Below are positions 34,537 through 43,058 of a stretch of 64,000 bases of DNA, piece by piece. Position 1 is the first letter of the stretch; the number at the start of each line of letters is the position of its first letter. The notes beneath the pieces were generated by a model. The model was not told the origin of the DNA, did not search any database, and was given only the letters and a program-made list of their open reading frames with translations. A program made the translations under genes and the position numbers. This DNA comes from Rhizobium sp. R711 (GTDB lineage Bacteria > Pseudomonadota > Alphaproteobacteria > Rhizobiales > Rhizobiaceae), in the NCBI RefSeq assembly GCF_002211365.1, contig NZ_LOKZ01000013.1, positions 26,662 through 90,661 of the forward strand, written 5' to 3'.

Positions 34537-35799
34537 ATGTCTGTCATCAGGAACACGCAGTCCATGTCCGCCGGCGAACCAGCCAAAGCATTGTGGATGT
34601 CCACGATTGCCTTCACCCTCTGTTTCGCCGTCTGGACGATCTTCGCGATCATCGGCATCCGCATCAAACAGGAGCTTGGTCTGAACGAGGCCGAGTTCGG
34701 CTTGCTGGTCGGCACGCCAGTCCTGACCGGTTCGCTCGTCCGCATCGTCCTTGGCATCTGGACCAGCCGTTACGGCGGCCGCCTCGTCTACACGCTCACC
34801 ATGCTGGCCGCCGCCGTGGCGACCTTCCTCCTCTCCTATGCCCATACCTATACGCAGATGCTGATCGCCGGGCTCGGCGTTGGACTCGCCGGCGGCTCCT
34901 TCGCGGTCGGCGTCGCCTATGTCTCGCCCTTTTTTCCGGCGCAAAAGCAGGGAACGGCGCTTGGCATCTTCGGCGCCGGCAATGTCGGCGCCGCGGTGAC
35001 CAAATTCGCAGCACCCTTCGTTCTGATCGCCTGGGGCTGGCAGGCCGTTGCTCAGATCTGGGCCGTCGGCCTGGCGCTGATGGCAATCGTCTTCTGGTTC
35101 ACCACGACGGATGATCCGGCCTTCCGTCTTCGCCGCGAAGGCAAGCTCGCCTCCAAGAGCCTGGCGCAGGAATTCGCGCCGCTGAAGAACGTCCAGGTCT
35201 GGCGCTTCTCCCTCTATTATTTCTTCGCCTTCGGCGGTTTCGTTGCCCTGTCGCTGTGGCTGCCCCGCTATCTGGTCGGCGTCTACGGCTTCAATCTCGA
35301 AGTCGCCGGCATGGTCGCTGCCGCCTACTCGATTCCCGGCAGCATCTTCCGTGCCTTCGGCGGCGTCGTTTCCGACAAGAAGGGCGCCCGCAGCGTGATG
35401 TATGTGATGTTCGCAGTCGCGGCCGTCGCGACGCTCATCCTGTCGCTCCCGGCTGCCGGGTCCGGCGCCGCAATTGGCATCACGCCTGGCGTCTTCATCG
35501 TCGTCATCTTCGCGCTCGGCTTTGTCATGAGCCTCGGTAAGGCGGCCGTCTACAAGCACATCCCTGCCTACTATCCCGAAAGCGTCGGTGCGGTTGGCGG
35601 CATCGTCGGCATGATGGGCGGCCTTGGCGGCTTCATCCTGCCGATCGCCTTCGGCCTGCTCAAGGACATGACCGGCCTCTGGTCGAGCTGCTTCATGCTG
35701 CTCTTCGCGATTGTCGTCATCTCGCTCATCTGGATGCACCTGTCGGTCAAGCAGCTCGACCGCCAGGGCCTCTCCGCACAAGCCGTCGCTGCGACCTGA
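34537..35799 (+). CDS. nrtT: Nitrate/nitrite transporter, MFS family (NarK/NrtT type)
   Basis: 420 residues with twelve predicted helices. Conserved glycine-rich NNP-family segments are visible: GTPVLTGSLVRIVLGIWTSR early in the protein with the nitrate-contacting Arg, GIFGAGNVGAAVTKFAAP in the middle, and AVGGIVGMMGGLGGFILPIA late. It is the uptake system of the operon. ATG 34537 has a GGAGAAG site; the frame reaches 34516 but that start lies too near the leader. The next gene, nirB, follows 18 bases after the stop. The nasT-controlled leader lies directly upstream. Confidence 0.93.
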   Translation: MSVIRNTQSMSAGEPAKALWMSTIAFTLCFAVWTIFAIIGIRIKQELGLNEAEFGLLVGTPVLTGSLVRIVLGIWTSRYGGRLVYTLTMLAAAVATFLLSYAHTYTQMLIAGLGVGLAGGSFAVGVAYVSPFFPAQKQGTALGIFGAGNVGAAVTKFAAPFVLIAWGWQAVAQIWAVGLALMAIVFWFTTTDDPAFRLRREGKLASKSLAQEFAPLKNVQVWRFSLYYFFAFGGFVALSLWLPRYLVGVYGFNLEVAGMVAAAYSIPGSIFRAFGGVVSDKKGARSVMYVMFAVAAVATLILSLPAAGSGAAIGITPGVFIVVIFALGFVMSLGKAAVYKHIPAYYPESVGAVGGIVGMMGGLGGFILPIAFGLLKDMTGLWSSCFMLLFAIVVISLIWMHLSVKQLDRQGLSAQAVAAT

Positions 35800-35817
35800 T
35801 CTGAGGACTTGAAAACT

Positions 35818-38268
35818 ATGACTGAGAAGCTTGTCATCATCGGCAACGGCATGGCGCCCGGGCGCATGCTCGAGCACCTCTTCGAAAAGGCGCCGGACCA
35901 ATATCAGGTCACGATCTTCAACGCCGAGCCGCGCGTCAATTACGACCGCATCATGCTCTCGCCGGTTCTGTCCGGCGAGAAGGAATATGAAGAGATCATC
36001 ATCCACGGCGATGGATGGTACATCAAGCACGGCATCACCCTCTACAAGGGCCACAAGATCATCAAGATCGATCGTGCTGCCAAGACGGTCACGTCGGATC
36101 ACGGCGTCACGGAAAGCTACGACAAGCTGGTGATCGCCACCGGCTCCGTGCCTTTCATCATCCCAGTACCCGGCAACGATCTGCGCGGCGTCATCACCTA
36201 CCGCGACCTCGACGATGTGCAGGCGATGCTGCTTGCCGCCCAGTCTCGCGAGAAGGCGATCGTCATCGGCGGCGGGCTGCTCGGCCTCGAAGCAGCGGCC
36301 GGCCTTGCCTCGCGCGGCATGGATGTCACCGTCCTGCACGTGATGCCGACACTGATGGAGCGCCAGCTCGATCCGGCTGCCGGCTACCTCCTGCAGAAGG
36401 CCGTGGAAGAACGCGGCATCAAGGTCATCTGCAAGGCCAATACCAAGGCGATCATCGGCAACGGCAAGGTCGAGGGCATCGAGCTCGATGACGGCCGCAT
36501 CATTCCGGCGACCCTGGTCGTCATGGCGGTCGGCATCCGCCCGAGCGTCGGGCTCGCCAAGGACGCCGGCATTGCCGTCAACCGTGGTATCGTCGTCGAT
36601 GACGGCATGCAGACCTCGGACGGCAGCATCATGGCGCTCGGCGAGTGTGCAGAAGTCGGCGGCATGGTCTACGGGCTTGTCGCACCGCTCTATGAGATGG
36701 CGCGCGTAGCCGCCTCCCATCTGTCCGGCGATCGCTCGGCTGCCTTCGTGCATTCGGACACGCCGACCAAGCTCAAGGTCACCGGCATCGAGCTCTTCTC
36801 GCTCGGCGACTTCGCCGATGGCGACGACCGTGAGGAAATCGTGCTGCGCGACGCCTCCGCCGGCGTCTACAAGCGCCTCGTGCTGAAGGACAACAAGATC
36901 ATCGGCACCGTGCTCTACGGCGAAACTGCGGACGGTGCCTGGTTCAACGATCTTAAAAAGAAACAAACCGATATCAAGGAGATGCGCGAAACGCTGATCT
37001 TTGGTCAGGCCTACCAGGGAGGGTCGCCGCTGGACCCTATGGCGGCCGTTGCAGCCTTGCCGGATGACGCGGAAATCTGTGGCTGCAACGGCGTATGCAA
37101 GGGCAAGATTACCTCGACGATCACGTCCAAGGGCCTGACGTCCCTGGACGACGTGCGCGCCCACACCAAGGCGTCCGCGTCCTGCGGCTCCTGCACCGGC
37201 CTTGTTGAAAAGCTGATGACGCTGACGCTTGGCGACAGCTACAACCCGACCGCCGTCCAGCCCATGTGCACCTGCACCGAACTCGGCCACGACGACGTCA
37301 GGCGCCTCATCAAGGCCAAGGGCTTGAAGAGCATCCCTGCCGTCATGCAGGAACTCGAATGGAAGACCTCCTGCGGCTGCGCCAAGTGTCGCCCCGCCCT
37401 CAACTACTACCTCGTCTGCGACTGGCCGGACGAATACGCCGACGATTACCAGTCGCGCTTCATCAACGAGCGCGTCCACGCCAACATCCAGAAGGACGGC
37501 ACCTATTCCGTCGTTCCGCGCATGTGGGGCGGCGTGACGAATTCCAACGAACTGCGCGCCATCGCCGATGTCGTCGACAAGTTCGAAATCCCGATGGTCA
37601 AGGTGACGGGCGGCCAGCGCATCGACCTGCTCGGCATCGAGAAGGAAGACCTTCCGGCTGTCTGGGCCGATCTCGGGAAGGCCGGCTTCGTTTCCGGACA
37701 GGCCTACGCCAAGGGGTTGCGCACCGTGAAGACCTGCGTCGGCTCCGACTGGTGCCGCTTCGGCACGCAGGATTCCACCGGCCTCGGCATCCGCATCGAG
37801 AAGTTTATGTGGGGTTCCTGGACGCCTGCCAAGCTGAAGATGGCCGTCTCCGGCTGCCCACGCAATTGCGCCGAAGCGACCTGCAAGGACATCGGCGTCA
37901 TCTGCGTCGACAGCGGTTTCGAGATCCATTTCGCCGGTGCTGCCGGCCTCGACATCAAGGGCACCGAGGTTCTCGGCCTCGTGAAGACCGAGGACGATGC
38001 CCTGGAGCATATCGTGGCGCTGACGCAGATGTACCGCGAGCAGGCCCGCTATCTCGAGCGCATATACAAGTGGGCGAAGCGCGTCGGCCTCGACGAAATC
38101 CGCCACCAGATCATGGGCGACGCCGACAAGCGAAAGGCTTACTACGAGCGCTTCGTCTTCTCCCAGAAATTTGCCCAGGTCGATCCCTGGTCGGAGCGCG
38201 TCTCCGGCAAGGACAAGCATGAGTTCAAGCCGATGGCGACCATCGGTTACCCGCAGGCCGCTGAATAA
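35818..38268 (+). CDS. nirB: Assimilatory nitrite reductase, large subunit (NADH, siroheme)
   Basis: 816 residues. Residues 1-400 are an FAD/NADH oxidoreductase unit (LVIIGNGMAPGRML and AIVIGGGLLGLEAAAGL). Two BFD-like [2Fe-2S] segments follow, with cysteines near 421-428 (CGCNGVC) and near 484-523 (CTC and CGCAKC). The C-terminal sulfite/nitrite reductase half supplies the siroheme-[4Fe-4S] ligands Cys640, Cys646, Cys680 and Cys684. It reduces nitrite to ammonium with six electrons from NADH. The ATG at 35818 is preferred over an in-frame TTG at 35809 because an AGGA site sits 10 bases ahead. Confidence 0.97.
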   Translation: MTEKLVIIGNGMAPGRMLEHLFEKAPDQYQVTIFNAEPRVNYDRIMLSPVLSGEKEYEEIIIHGDGWYIKHGITLYKGHKIIKIDRAAKTVTSDHGVTESYDKLVIATGSVPFIIPVPGNDLRGVITYRDLDDVQAMLLAAQSREKAIVIGGGLLGLEAAAGLASRGMDVTVLHVMPTLMERQLDPAAGYLLQKAVEERGIKVICKANTKAIIGNGKVEGIELDDGRIIPATLVVMAVGIRPSVGLAKDAGIAVNRGIVVDDGMQTSDGSIMALGECAEVGGMVYGLVAPLYEMARVAASHLSGDRSAAFVHSDTPTKLKVTGIELFSLGDFADGDDREEIVLRDASAGVYKRLVLKDNKIIGTVLYGETADGAWFNDLKKKQTDIKEMRETLIFGQAYQGGSPLDPMAAVAALPDDAEICGCNGVCKGKITSTITSKGLTSLDDVRAHTKASASCGSCTGLVEKLMTLTLGDSYNPTAVQPMCTCTELGHDDVRRLIKAKGLKSIPAVMQELEWKTSCGCAKCRPALNYYLVCDWPDEYADDYQSRFINERVHANIQKDGTYSVVPRMWGGVTNSNELRAIADVVDKFEIPMVKVTGGQRIDLLGIEKEDLPAVWADLGKAGFVSGQAYAKGLRTVKTCVGSDWCRFGTQDSTGLGIRIEKFMWGSWTPAKLKMAVSGCPRNCAEATCKDIGVICVDSGFEIHFAGAAGLDIKGTEVLGLVKTEDDALEHIVALTQMYREQARYLERIYKWAKRVGLDEIRHQIMGDADKRKAYYERFVFSQKFAQVDPWSERVSGKDKHEFKPMATIGYPQAAE

Positions 38269-38278
38269 GGAGATGGAC

Positions 38279-38608
38279 ATGAATTGGATTTCAATCGGCG
38301 ACATCTCCGAAATTCCGCTACGCGGCGCCCGCTGCGTGAAGACACCCCAAGGCAAGATCGCCGTTTTCCGCACGGCGGAAAACGAGGTCTTCGCCATCGA
38401 GGACCACTGCCCGCACAAGGGCGGGCCTCTCTCCCAGGGCATCGTGCATGCGAAGGCGGTCACCTGCCCGCTGCACAACTGGGTGATCTCGCTCGAGACC
38501 GGAAAAGCGCTCGGCGCCGACGAGGGCGAAGTCCGGACCATCCCGGTGCGCAACGAGGATGGCGCCCTCTACATCGCGCTCGAAAGCCTGCTGATGGCGG
38601 CCGAATGA
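38279..38608 (+). CDS. nirD: Nitrite reductase small subunit with Rieske centre
   Basis: 109 residues from ATG 38279, with AAGGAG 7 bases ahead. The full Rieske ligand set is present: Cys44-x-His46 in HCPHKGG and Cys63-x2-His66 in CPLHNW. Many NirD proteins lack these ligands; their presence suggests an electron carrier like NasG of Paracoccus, which passes electrons from the NirB-type subunit to the nitrate reductase. It lies 10 bases after nirB and its stop overlaps the nasA start. Confidence 0.95.
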   Translation: MNWISIGDISEIPLRGARCVKTPQGKIAVFRTAENEVFAIEDHCPHKGGPLSQGIVHAKAVTCPLHNWVISLETGKALGADEGEVRTIPVRNEDGALYIALESLLMAAE

Positions 38609-41265
38609 TGGAGAATGAGGTCAAGACAACCTGTCCCTATTGCGGTGTCGGCTGCGGCGTCATCGCCAAGGTCACCGATGACGGCAAGGTTTCCGTCAAG
38701 GGCGACCCGGATCACCCCTCGAACTTCGGGCGGCTGTGCTCGAAAGGCTCAGCGCTTGGCGAAACGGTCGATCTCGACGGACGCATCCTCTACCCGGAAA
38801 TTTCCGGCGAGCGGGTAGAATGGGAACAGGCGCTTGACCTCGTCGCACAGCGGTTTTCGGATGCCATCAACGAGCATGGACCCGATTCCGTTGCCTTCTA
38901 CGTTTCCGGGCAGCTGCTGACCGAAGACTACTACCTCGCCAACAAGCTGATGAAAGGCTTCATCGGTTCGGCCAATATCGACACCAATTCGCGGCTCTGC
39001 ATGTCGTCTTCCGTCGCGGGTCACCGACGCGCCTTCGGCTCGGATACGGTACCGGGCACGTATGAGGACATCGAGCTTGCCGATCTGGTGATCCTCACCG
39101 GCTCGAACCTCGCCTGGTGTCATCCGGTCATCTATCAGCGGCTGGCGGCTGCCAAGCAGGCACGTCCCGGCATGAAGGTCGTCGTCATCGATCCGCGGCG
39201 CACAATGACCGCCGATATCGCCGATCTGCATCTCGCCATCCGCCCGGACAGCGATGTCGCGCTTTTCATTGGCCTTTTCGAACACCTGATCGCAAGCAAC
39301 GCCATCGACCAGAATTACGTTGCCGAACATACCAACGGCTTTGCCGAGGCCTTTACGGCTGCATCAGGCGTCTCCTTCAACGAAGTACTGGAACTGACCG
39401 GCCTGCCGGCGATGCAGCTTCGCGAATTCTATCGGCTGTTTGCCTCCACCGAGAAGGTGGTCACCTGCTACAGCCAGGGCGTCAATCAATCCTCGTCCGG
39501 TACCGACAAGGTCAACGCCATCATCAACTGTCATCTCGCCACCGGCCGCATCGGCCGGCCCGGTATGGGACCCTTCTCGCTCACCGGCCAGCCGAACGCC
39601 ATGGGCGGGCGGGAGGTCGGCGGGCTTGCCAACATGCTGGCCGCCCATATGGCGATCGAAAGTGCTGCGGATCGCGACCGCGTCCAGCGCTTCTGGGCTG
39701 CGCCGACCATTGCCGAAAAGCCGGGCTTGAAGGCGGTCGACATGTTCAAGGCCGTTGCTGACGGGCGCATCAAGGCGCTCTGGATCATGGCGACCAACCC
39801 CGTCGTTTCCCTGCCGGATGCCGACGCCGTCGAGGCCGCCATCAAGGCCTGTCCCTTCGTCGTTGTCTCCGACGTTCTCCAGGACACCGATACCGCGCGC
39901 CACGCCGATGTCCTTCTGCCCTCGCTCGGCTGGGGCGAAAAGAGCGGCACTGTCACCAACTCCGAGCGCCGCATCTCCCGGCAGCGCTCCTTCCTTGATG
40001 CGCCCGGAGAAGCGCGGGCCGACTGGTGGCAGCTGGCCGAAGTGGCTCGCCGCATGGGCTTTGCTCAAGCCTTCGACTTCGGCTCCAATGCCGAGATCTT
40101 CGACGAACACGCCGCCCTTTCCGCTTTCGAGAACAACGGCAATCGCGACTTCGATATCGGCGCATACGTCGGAATCAACCGTCAGTCCTATGATGAATTA
40201 TCGCCTTTCCAGTGGCCGCAGCCTGCTGGCCGTGAAGCAGATGTGACACGCTTCTTCGCCAAGGGCGGCTTCTACCACGCCGACGGCAAGGCACGCTTCG
40301 TCGCCGTCAAACCGGTCGCCTCGGATCGCACCAACGCCGATTATCCCTTCACGCTGAACACCGGCCGTATCCGCGACCAGTGGCACACGATGACCCGGAC
40401 GGGCAAAAGCGCACGCCTCTCATCCCATATCGCCGAACCCTTCGCCGAGCTCCACCCGCGCGATGCGATCGAGATCGGTGTCGGCAACGCCGGTCTCGTC
40501 GAAATCGAAAGCCCGCACGGCAAGGCCGTGGTTCGTGCCTTGATCACGGAGCGCCAGGCCCGCGGCAGCATTTTCGTACCGATGCATTGGAACGATCAGT
40601 TTGCCGCGAAGGCTCGCATCGACGCCGTCGTAGCGCCTTTGACCGACGCGATCTCGGGCCAGCCGGCGTCCAAGAATGTTGCTGTCGCGGCACGGCGCTT
40701 CAAGGCGGCGCGCTACGGCTTTGCCGTTTCTGGGGCTAAGCCGGGTCACCTCGACGCGGCCTACTGGGCGCTCGCAAAGGCCGAAGGCGGCTGGCGGGTC
40801 GAACTCGCCTTCGAGCAGCCGGTCGAGGACTGGTGCGCGTGGTGCCGAACGACGTTCGATATCCCCAACGACGTCGAGCCGCTTGGCTATGCCGACCAGC
40901 AATCCGGCGATCTGAGGCTCGCCTTCTTCGACGGCAAGCGATTGCTCGCGGCGCTGTTCCTGGCCCGTGAACCGGTAGCGGTTGCCCGCAACTGGGCGAT
41001 CTCTCAGCTCACAGCCGAACATACCAATCTGCGCAAGCGCTTCGCGCTCGTCGCCGGCCGCCCCGGTGCGGACAAGCCCGACCCGGGCGCCACCGTCTGC
41101 TCCTGTTTCGGTGTCGGCGTCAATCAGATCGTCGCTGCCGTTCGCGGCGGCTGCCACAGCGTCGAAGCCGTCGGCAAGGAACTCAACGCCGGAACCAACT
41201 GCGGCTCCTGCCGCGCCGAGATCAGGGGGATCATCGATGGATGTCTTGCAGCCGCCGCGGAGTGA
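38605..41265 (+). CDS. nasA: Assimilatory nitrate reductase, molybdopterin catalytic subunit
   Basis: 886 residues. Cys10, Cys13, Cys17 and Cys45 (CPYCGVGCGV and LCSKGSA) bind an N-terminal [4Fe-4S] cluster. The long molybdopterin domains follow (CMSSSVAGHRRAFGSD, MATNPVVSLPDAD, LNTGRIRDQWHTMTRTGK). A C-terminal BFD-like [2Fe-2S] segment has Cys832, Cys834, Cys866 and Cys869. This is the Klebsiella NasA/Paracoccus NasC layout. It reduces nitrate to nitrite in the cytoplasm. The ATGA overlap with nirD couples translation. The frame extends far upstream through nirD as a shadow, which is ignored. Confidence 0.97.
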   Translation: MMENEVKTTCPYCGVGCGVIAKVTDDGKVSVKGDPDHPSNFGRLCSKGSALGETVDLDGRILYPEISGERVEWEQALDLVAQRFSDAINEHGPDSVAFYVSGQLLTEDYYLANKLMKGFIGSANIDTNSRLCMSSSVAGHRRAFGSDTVPGTYEDIELADLVILTGSNLAWCHPVIYQRLAAAKQARPGMKVVVIDPRRTMTADIADLHLAIRPDSDVALFIGLFEHLIASNAIDQNYVAEHTNGFAEAFTAASGVSFNEVLELTGLPAMQLREFYRLFASTEKVVTCYSQGVNQSSSGTDKVNAIINCHLATGRIGRPGMGPFSLTGQPNAMGGREVGGLANMLAAHMAIESAADRDRVQRFWAAPTIAEKPGLKAVDMFKAVADGRIKALWIMATNPVVSLPDADAVEAAIKACPFVVVSDVLQDTDTARHADVLLPSLGWGEKSGTVTNSERRISRQRSFLDAPGEARADWWQLAEVARRMGFAQAFDFGSNAEIFDEHAALSAFENNGNRDFDIGAYVGINRQSYDELSPFQWPQPAGREADVTRFFAKGGFYHADGKARFVAVKPVASDRTNADYPFTLNTGRIRDQWHTMTRTGKSARLSSHIAEPFAELHPRDAIEIGVGNAGLVEIESPHGKAVVRALITERQARGSIFVPMHWNDQFAAKARIDAVVAPLTDAISGQPASKNVAVAARRFKAARYGFAVSGAKPGHLDAAYWALAKAEGGWRVELAFEQPVEDWCAWCRTTFDIPNDVEPLGYADQQSGDLRLAFFDGKRLLAALFLAREPVAVARNWAISQLTAEHTNLRKRFALVAGRPGADKPDPGATVCSCFGVGVNQIVAAVRGGCHSVEAVGKELNAGTNCGSCRAEIRGIIDGCLAAAAE

Positions 41266-42733
41266 AGCACCCGCCCGCATGGAGCCGCTTGCCAAGCTGC
41301 CGGTGTTCTGGGCGCTTGAAGGCAAGCACGTGATCGTCGCCGGCGGATCCGATGCCGCCGCGTGGAAGGCCGAGCTTCTCGCGGCCTGCGGCGCGGAGGT
41401 CCATGTCTATGCCGACGAGCTTTCCGACACCTTCGAAACGCTGATTCTGCGGGGCGCCGAACACCCGCAGGGCGGCTTCATTCATCACTGCCAAGCATGG
41501 GATGAAACGATCTTCGCGGGCGCAGCCATCGCCATCGCCGACTGTGAGAAAGACCACGAGGCGAAAGCCTTCTTCGACGCTGCCCGCATCGCCGGTGTGC
41601 CGGTCAACGTCATAGACAAGCCCGCTTTCTGCCAGTTCCAGTTCGGCTCGATCGTCAACCGCTCGCCCGTCGTCGTCTCGATCTCGACGGATGGTGCCGC
41701 TCCGATCCTCGCCCAGGCGATCCGCCGGCGGATCGAGACGTTGCTTCCGCAGACGCTGAAAGGCTGGGCGGGATTGGCACAGTCGCTGCGAGACCGGATC
41801 AACGAGCGGCTGGCGCCCGGCCCCTTGCGTCGCGCCTTCTGGGAGAAGTTCGCCGATCGCGCCTTTTCAAGTTTGGATACGCCGGAGGAGGGCGTCGGCG
41901 GGCAGCTTCTCAAGGAAGCCGAGCGGCTTCGGGAAGCGCCCGCCCACTCCAAAGGTCGTGTGACGCTGGTCGGCGCCGGCCCTGGTGATGCGGAGCTCCT
42001 GACTTTGAAGGCCGTTCGCGCCCTGCAGGCGGCCGACGTGATCCTCTTCGACGACCTTGTGTCACCGGAGGTACTGGAGCTAGCGCGTCGTGAAGCCAAG
42101 CGCATGCTGGTGGGAAAACGCGGCGGCCGCACGAGCTGCCGCCAGGAAGACATCAACGACATGATGGTCAAGCTCGCCAAGGCAGGCAAACGCGTCGTGC
42201 GTTTGAAGTCCGGCGATCCGATGATCTTCGGCCGCGCCGGCGAGGAGATCGCCCATCTCGATCGTGAAAGCATCCCCGTCGACATCATCCCCGGCATCAC
42301 GGCTGCCAGCGCCATGGCCTCCCGCCTCGGGATTTCGCTGACGCACCGAGACCACGCGCAGTCTGTCCGTTTCATCACCGGTCACTCTCGCCACGGCGGC
42401 CTTCCCGTTGATGTCGATTGGACCGCAGTCGCCGATCCGCACACGACAACTGTCTTTTACATGGGAGGACGAACGGCACCGCTGATCGCCGATCGGTTGG
42501 TCGAAGAAGGACTGTCGCCTGAAACGCCTGCCATTGTCATCAGCGACGTCAGCCGCGCGACGGAGCGCGACTGGAGCGGCACCCTCGCAACGATCCCTGA
42601 TGGGATCGCGCAGATCGGCTACGACAATCCCGTGCTGATCGCCGTCGGTAGCGCGCTTGCGGCACGCCAAACCCTCGCTCGCGACACAAGCGATTTCGAC
42701 AGCGATCATCGCTTGGTCATGGGAGCGCGCTGA
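41237..42733 (+). CDS. cysG: Siroheme synthase
   Basis: 498 residues. The N-terminal third (about 20-225) is the precorrin-2 dehydrogenase/ferrochelatase unit, starting LPVFWALEGKHVIVAGGSDA. The C-terminal part (from about 236) is uroporphyrinogen-III methyltransferase, with VTLVGAGPGDAELLTLKAVR, LKSGDPMIFGRAGEE and IPGITAASAMASRLGISLTH. It makes siroheme, the cofactor of NirB. ATG 41237 lies 29 bases inside the end of nasA with an AGGGGGA site ahead. The N-terminal residue pattern is slightly divergent (GGSDAAAWKAE in place of the usual GGGxVA). Confidence 0.95.
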   Translation: MDVLQPPRSEAPARMEPLAKLPVFWALEGKHVIVAGGSDAAAWKAELLAACGAEVHVYADELSDTFETLILRGAEHPQGGFIHHCQAWDETIFAGAAIAIADCEKDHEAKAFFDAARIAGVPVNVIDKPAFCQFQFGSIVNRSPVVVSISTDGAAPILAQAIRRRIETLLPQTLKGWAGLAQSLRDRINERLAPGPLRRAFWEKFADRAFSSLDTPEEGVGGQLLKEAERLREAPAHSKGRVTLVGAGPGDAELLTLKAVRALQAADVILFDDLVSPEVLELARREAKRMLVGKRGGRTSCRQEDINDMMVKLAKAGKRVVRLKSGDPMIFGRAGEEIAHLDRESIPVDIIPGITAASAMASRLGISLTHRDHAQSVRFITGHSRHGGLPVDVDWTAVADPHTTTVFYMGGRTAPLIADRLVEEGLSPETPAIVISDVSRATERDWSGTLATIPDGIAQIGYDNPVLIAVGSALAARQTLARDTSDFDSDHRLVMGAR

Positions 42734-43050
42734 TGCAGCTCCAAATGATCGCGCCCATCTTCCTCGTTCTTGCCATTGCCTTGAGCTGGCCGCGCTTCAG
42801 CAGCATCTTTCTCAGCGAAACGCAGATCGCGGTGGCAACCGCTCCACTCACCATGGTTGCCAGTGCCGTCAGCGTTTCCGCCCTCGGATTGGCCTTCGCC
42901 GGCAACGGGCCATGGCTCGGCATGCTGATCGCGGCGCTCGGCGCGCTCCTCGGTTGGGCGATGCGAACGCCAACGCCGTCGCTCGCGGTATCACTGGCCA
43001 CTCTCAGCCTGGCCGCCTATCTGCAGTTTGGCCCGACCACTCTCTTCTAG
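42733..43050 (+). CDS. Small membrane protein at the end of the nas operon
   Basis: 105 residues with three or four hydrophobic helices (MQLQMIAPIFLVLAIALSWP, VATAPLTMVASAVSVSALGL, WLGMLIAALGALLGWAM and AVSLATLSLAAYLQF). No family is recognised and no metal or cofactor motif is seen. Its start overlaps the cysG stop (TGATG), so it is translated with the nitrate operon and placed under NasT control. Roles in nitrite or cofactor traffic are possible but unproven. It is convergent with the HPP protein gene 8 bases away. Confidence 0.8.
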   Translation: MQLQMIAPIFLVLAIALSWPRFSSIFLSETQIAVATAPLTMVASAVSVSALGLAFAGNGPWLGMLIAALGALLGWAMRTPTPSLAVSLATLSLAAYLQFGPTTLF

Positions 43051-43058
43051 CAACCATT

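Noticed and set aside
34336..38553. A 1405-codon open frame on the minus strand across the nitrate operon
   Set aside because: It is the antisense shadow of nrtT and nirB. Its composition is biased to Asp, Gly, Ala and Arg with no domain, and the plus-strand genes are unmistakable.
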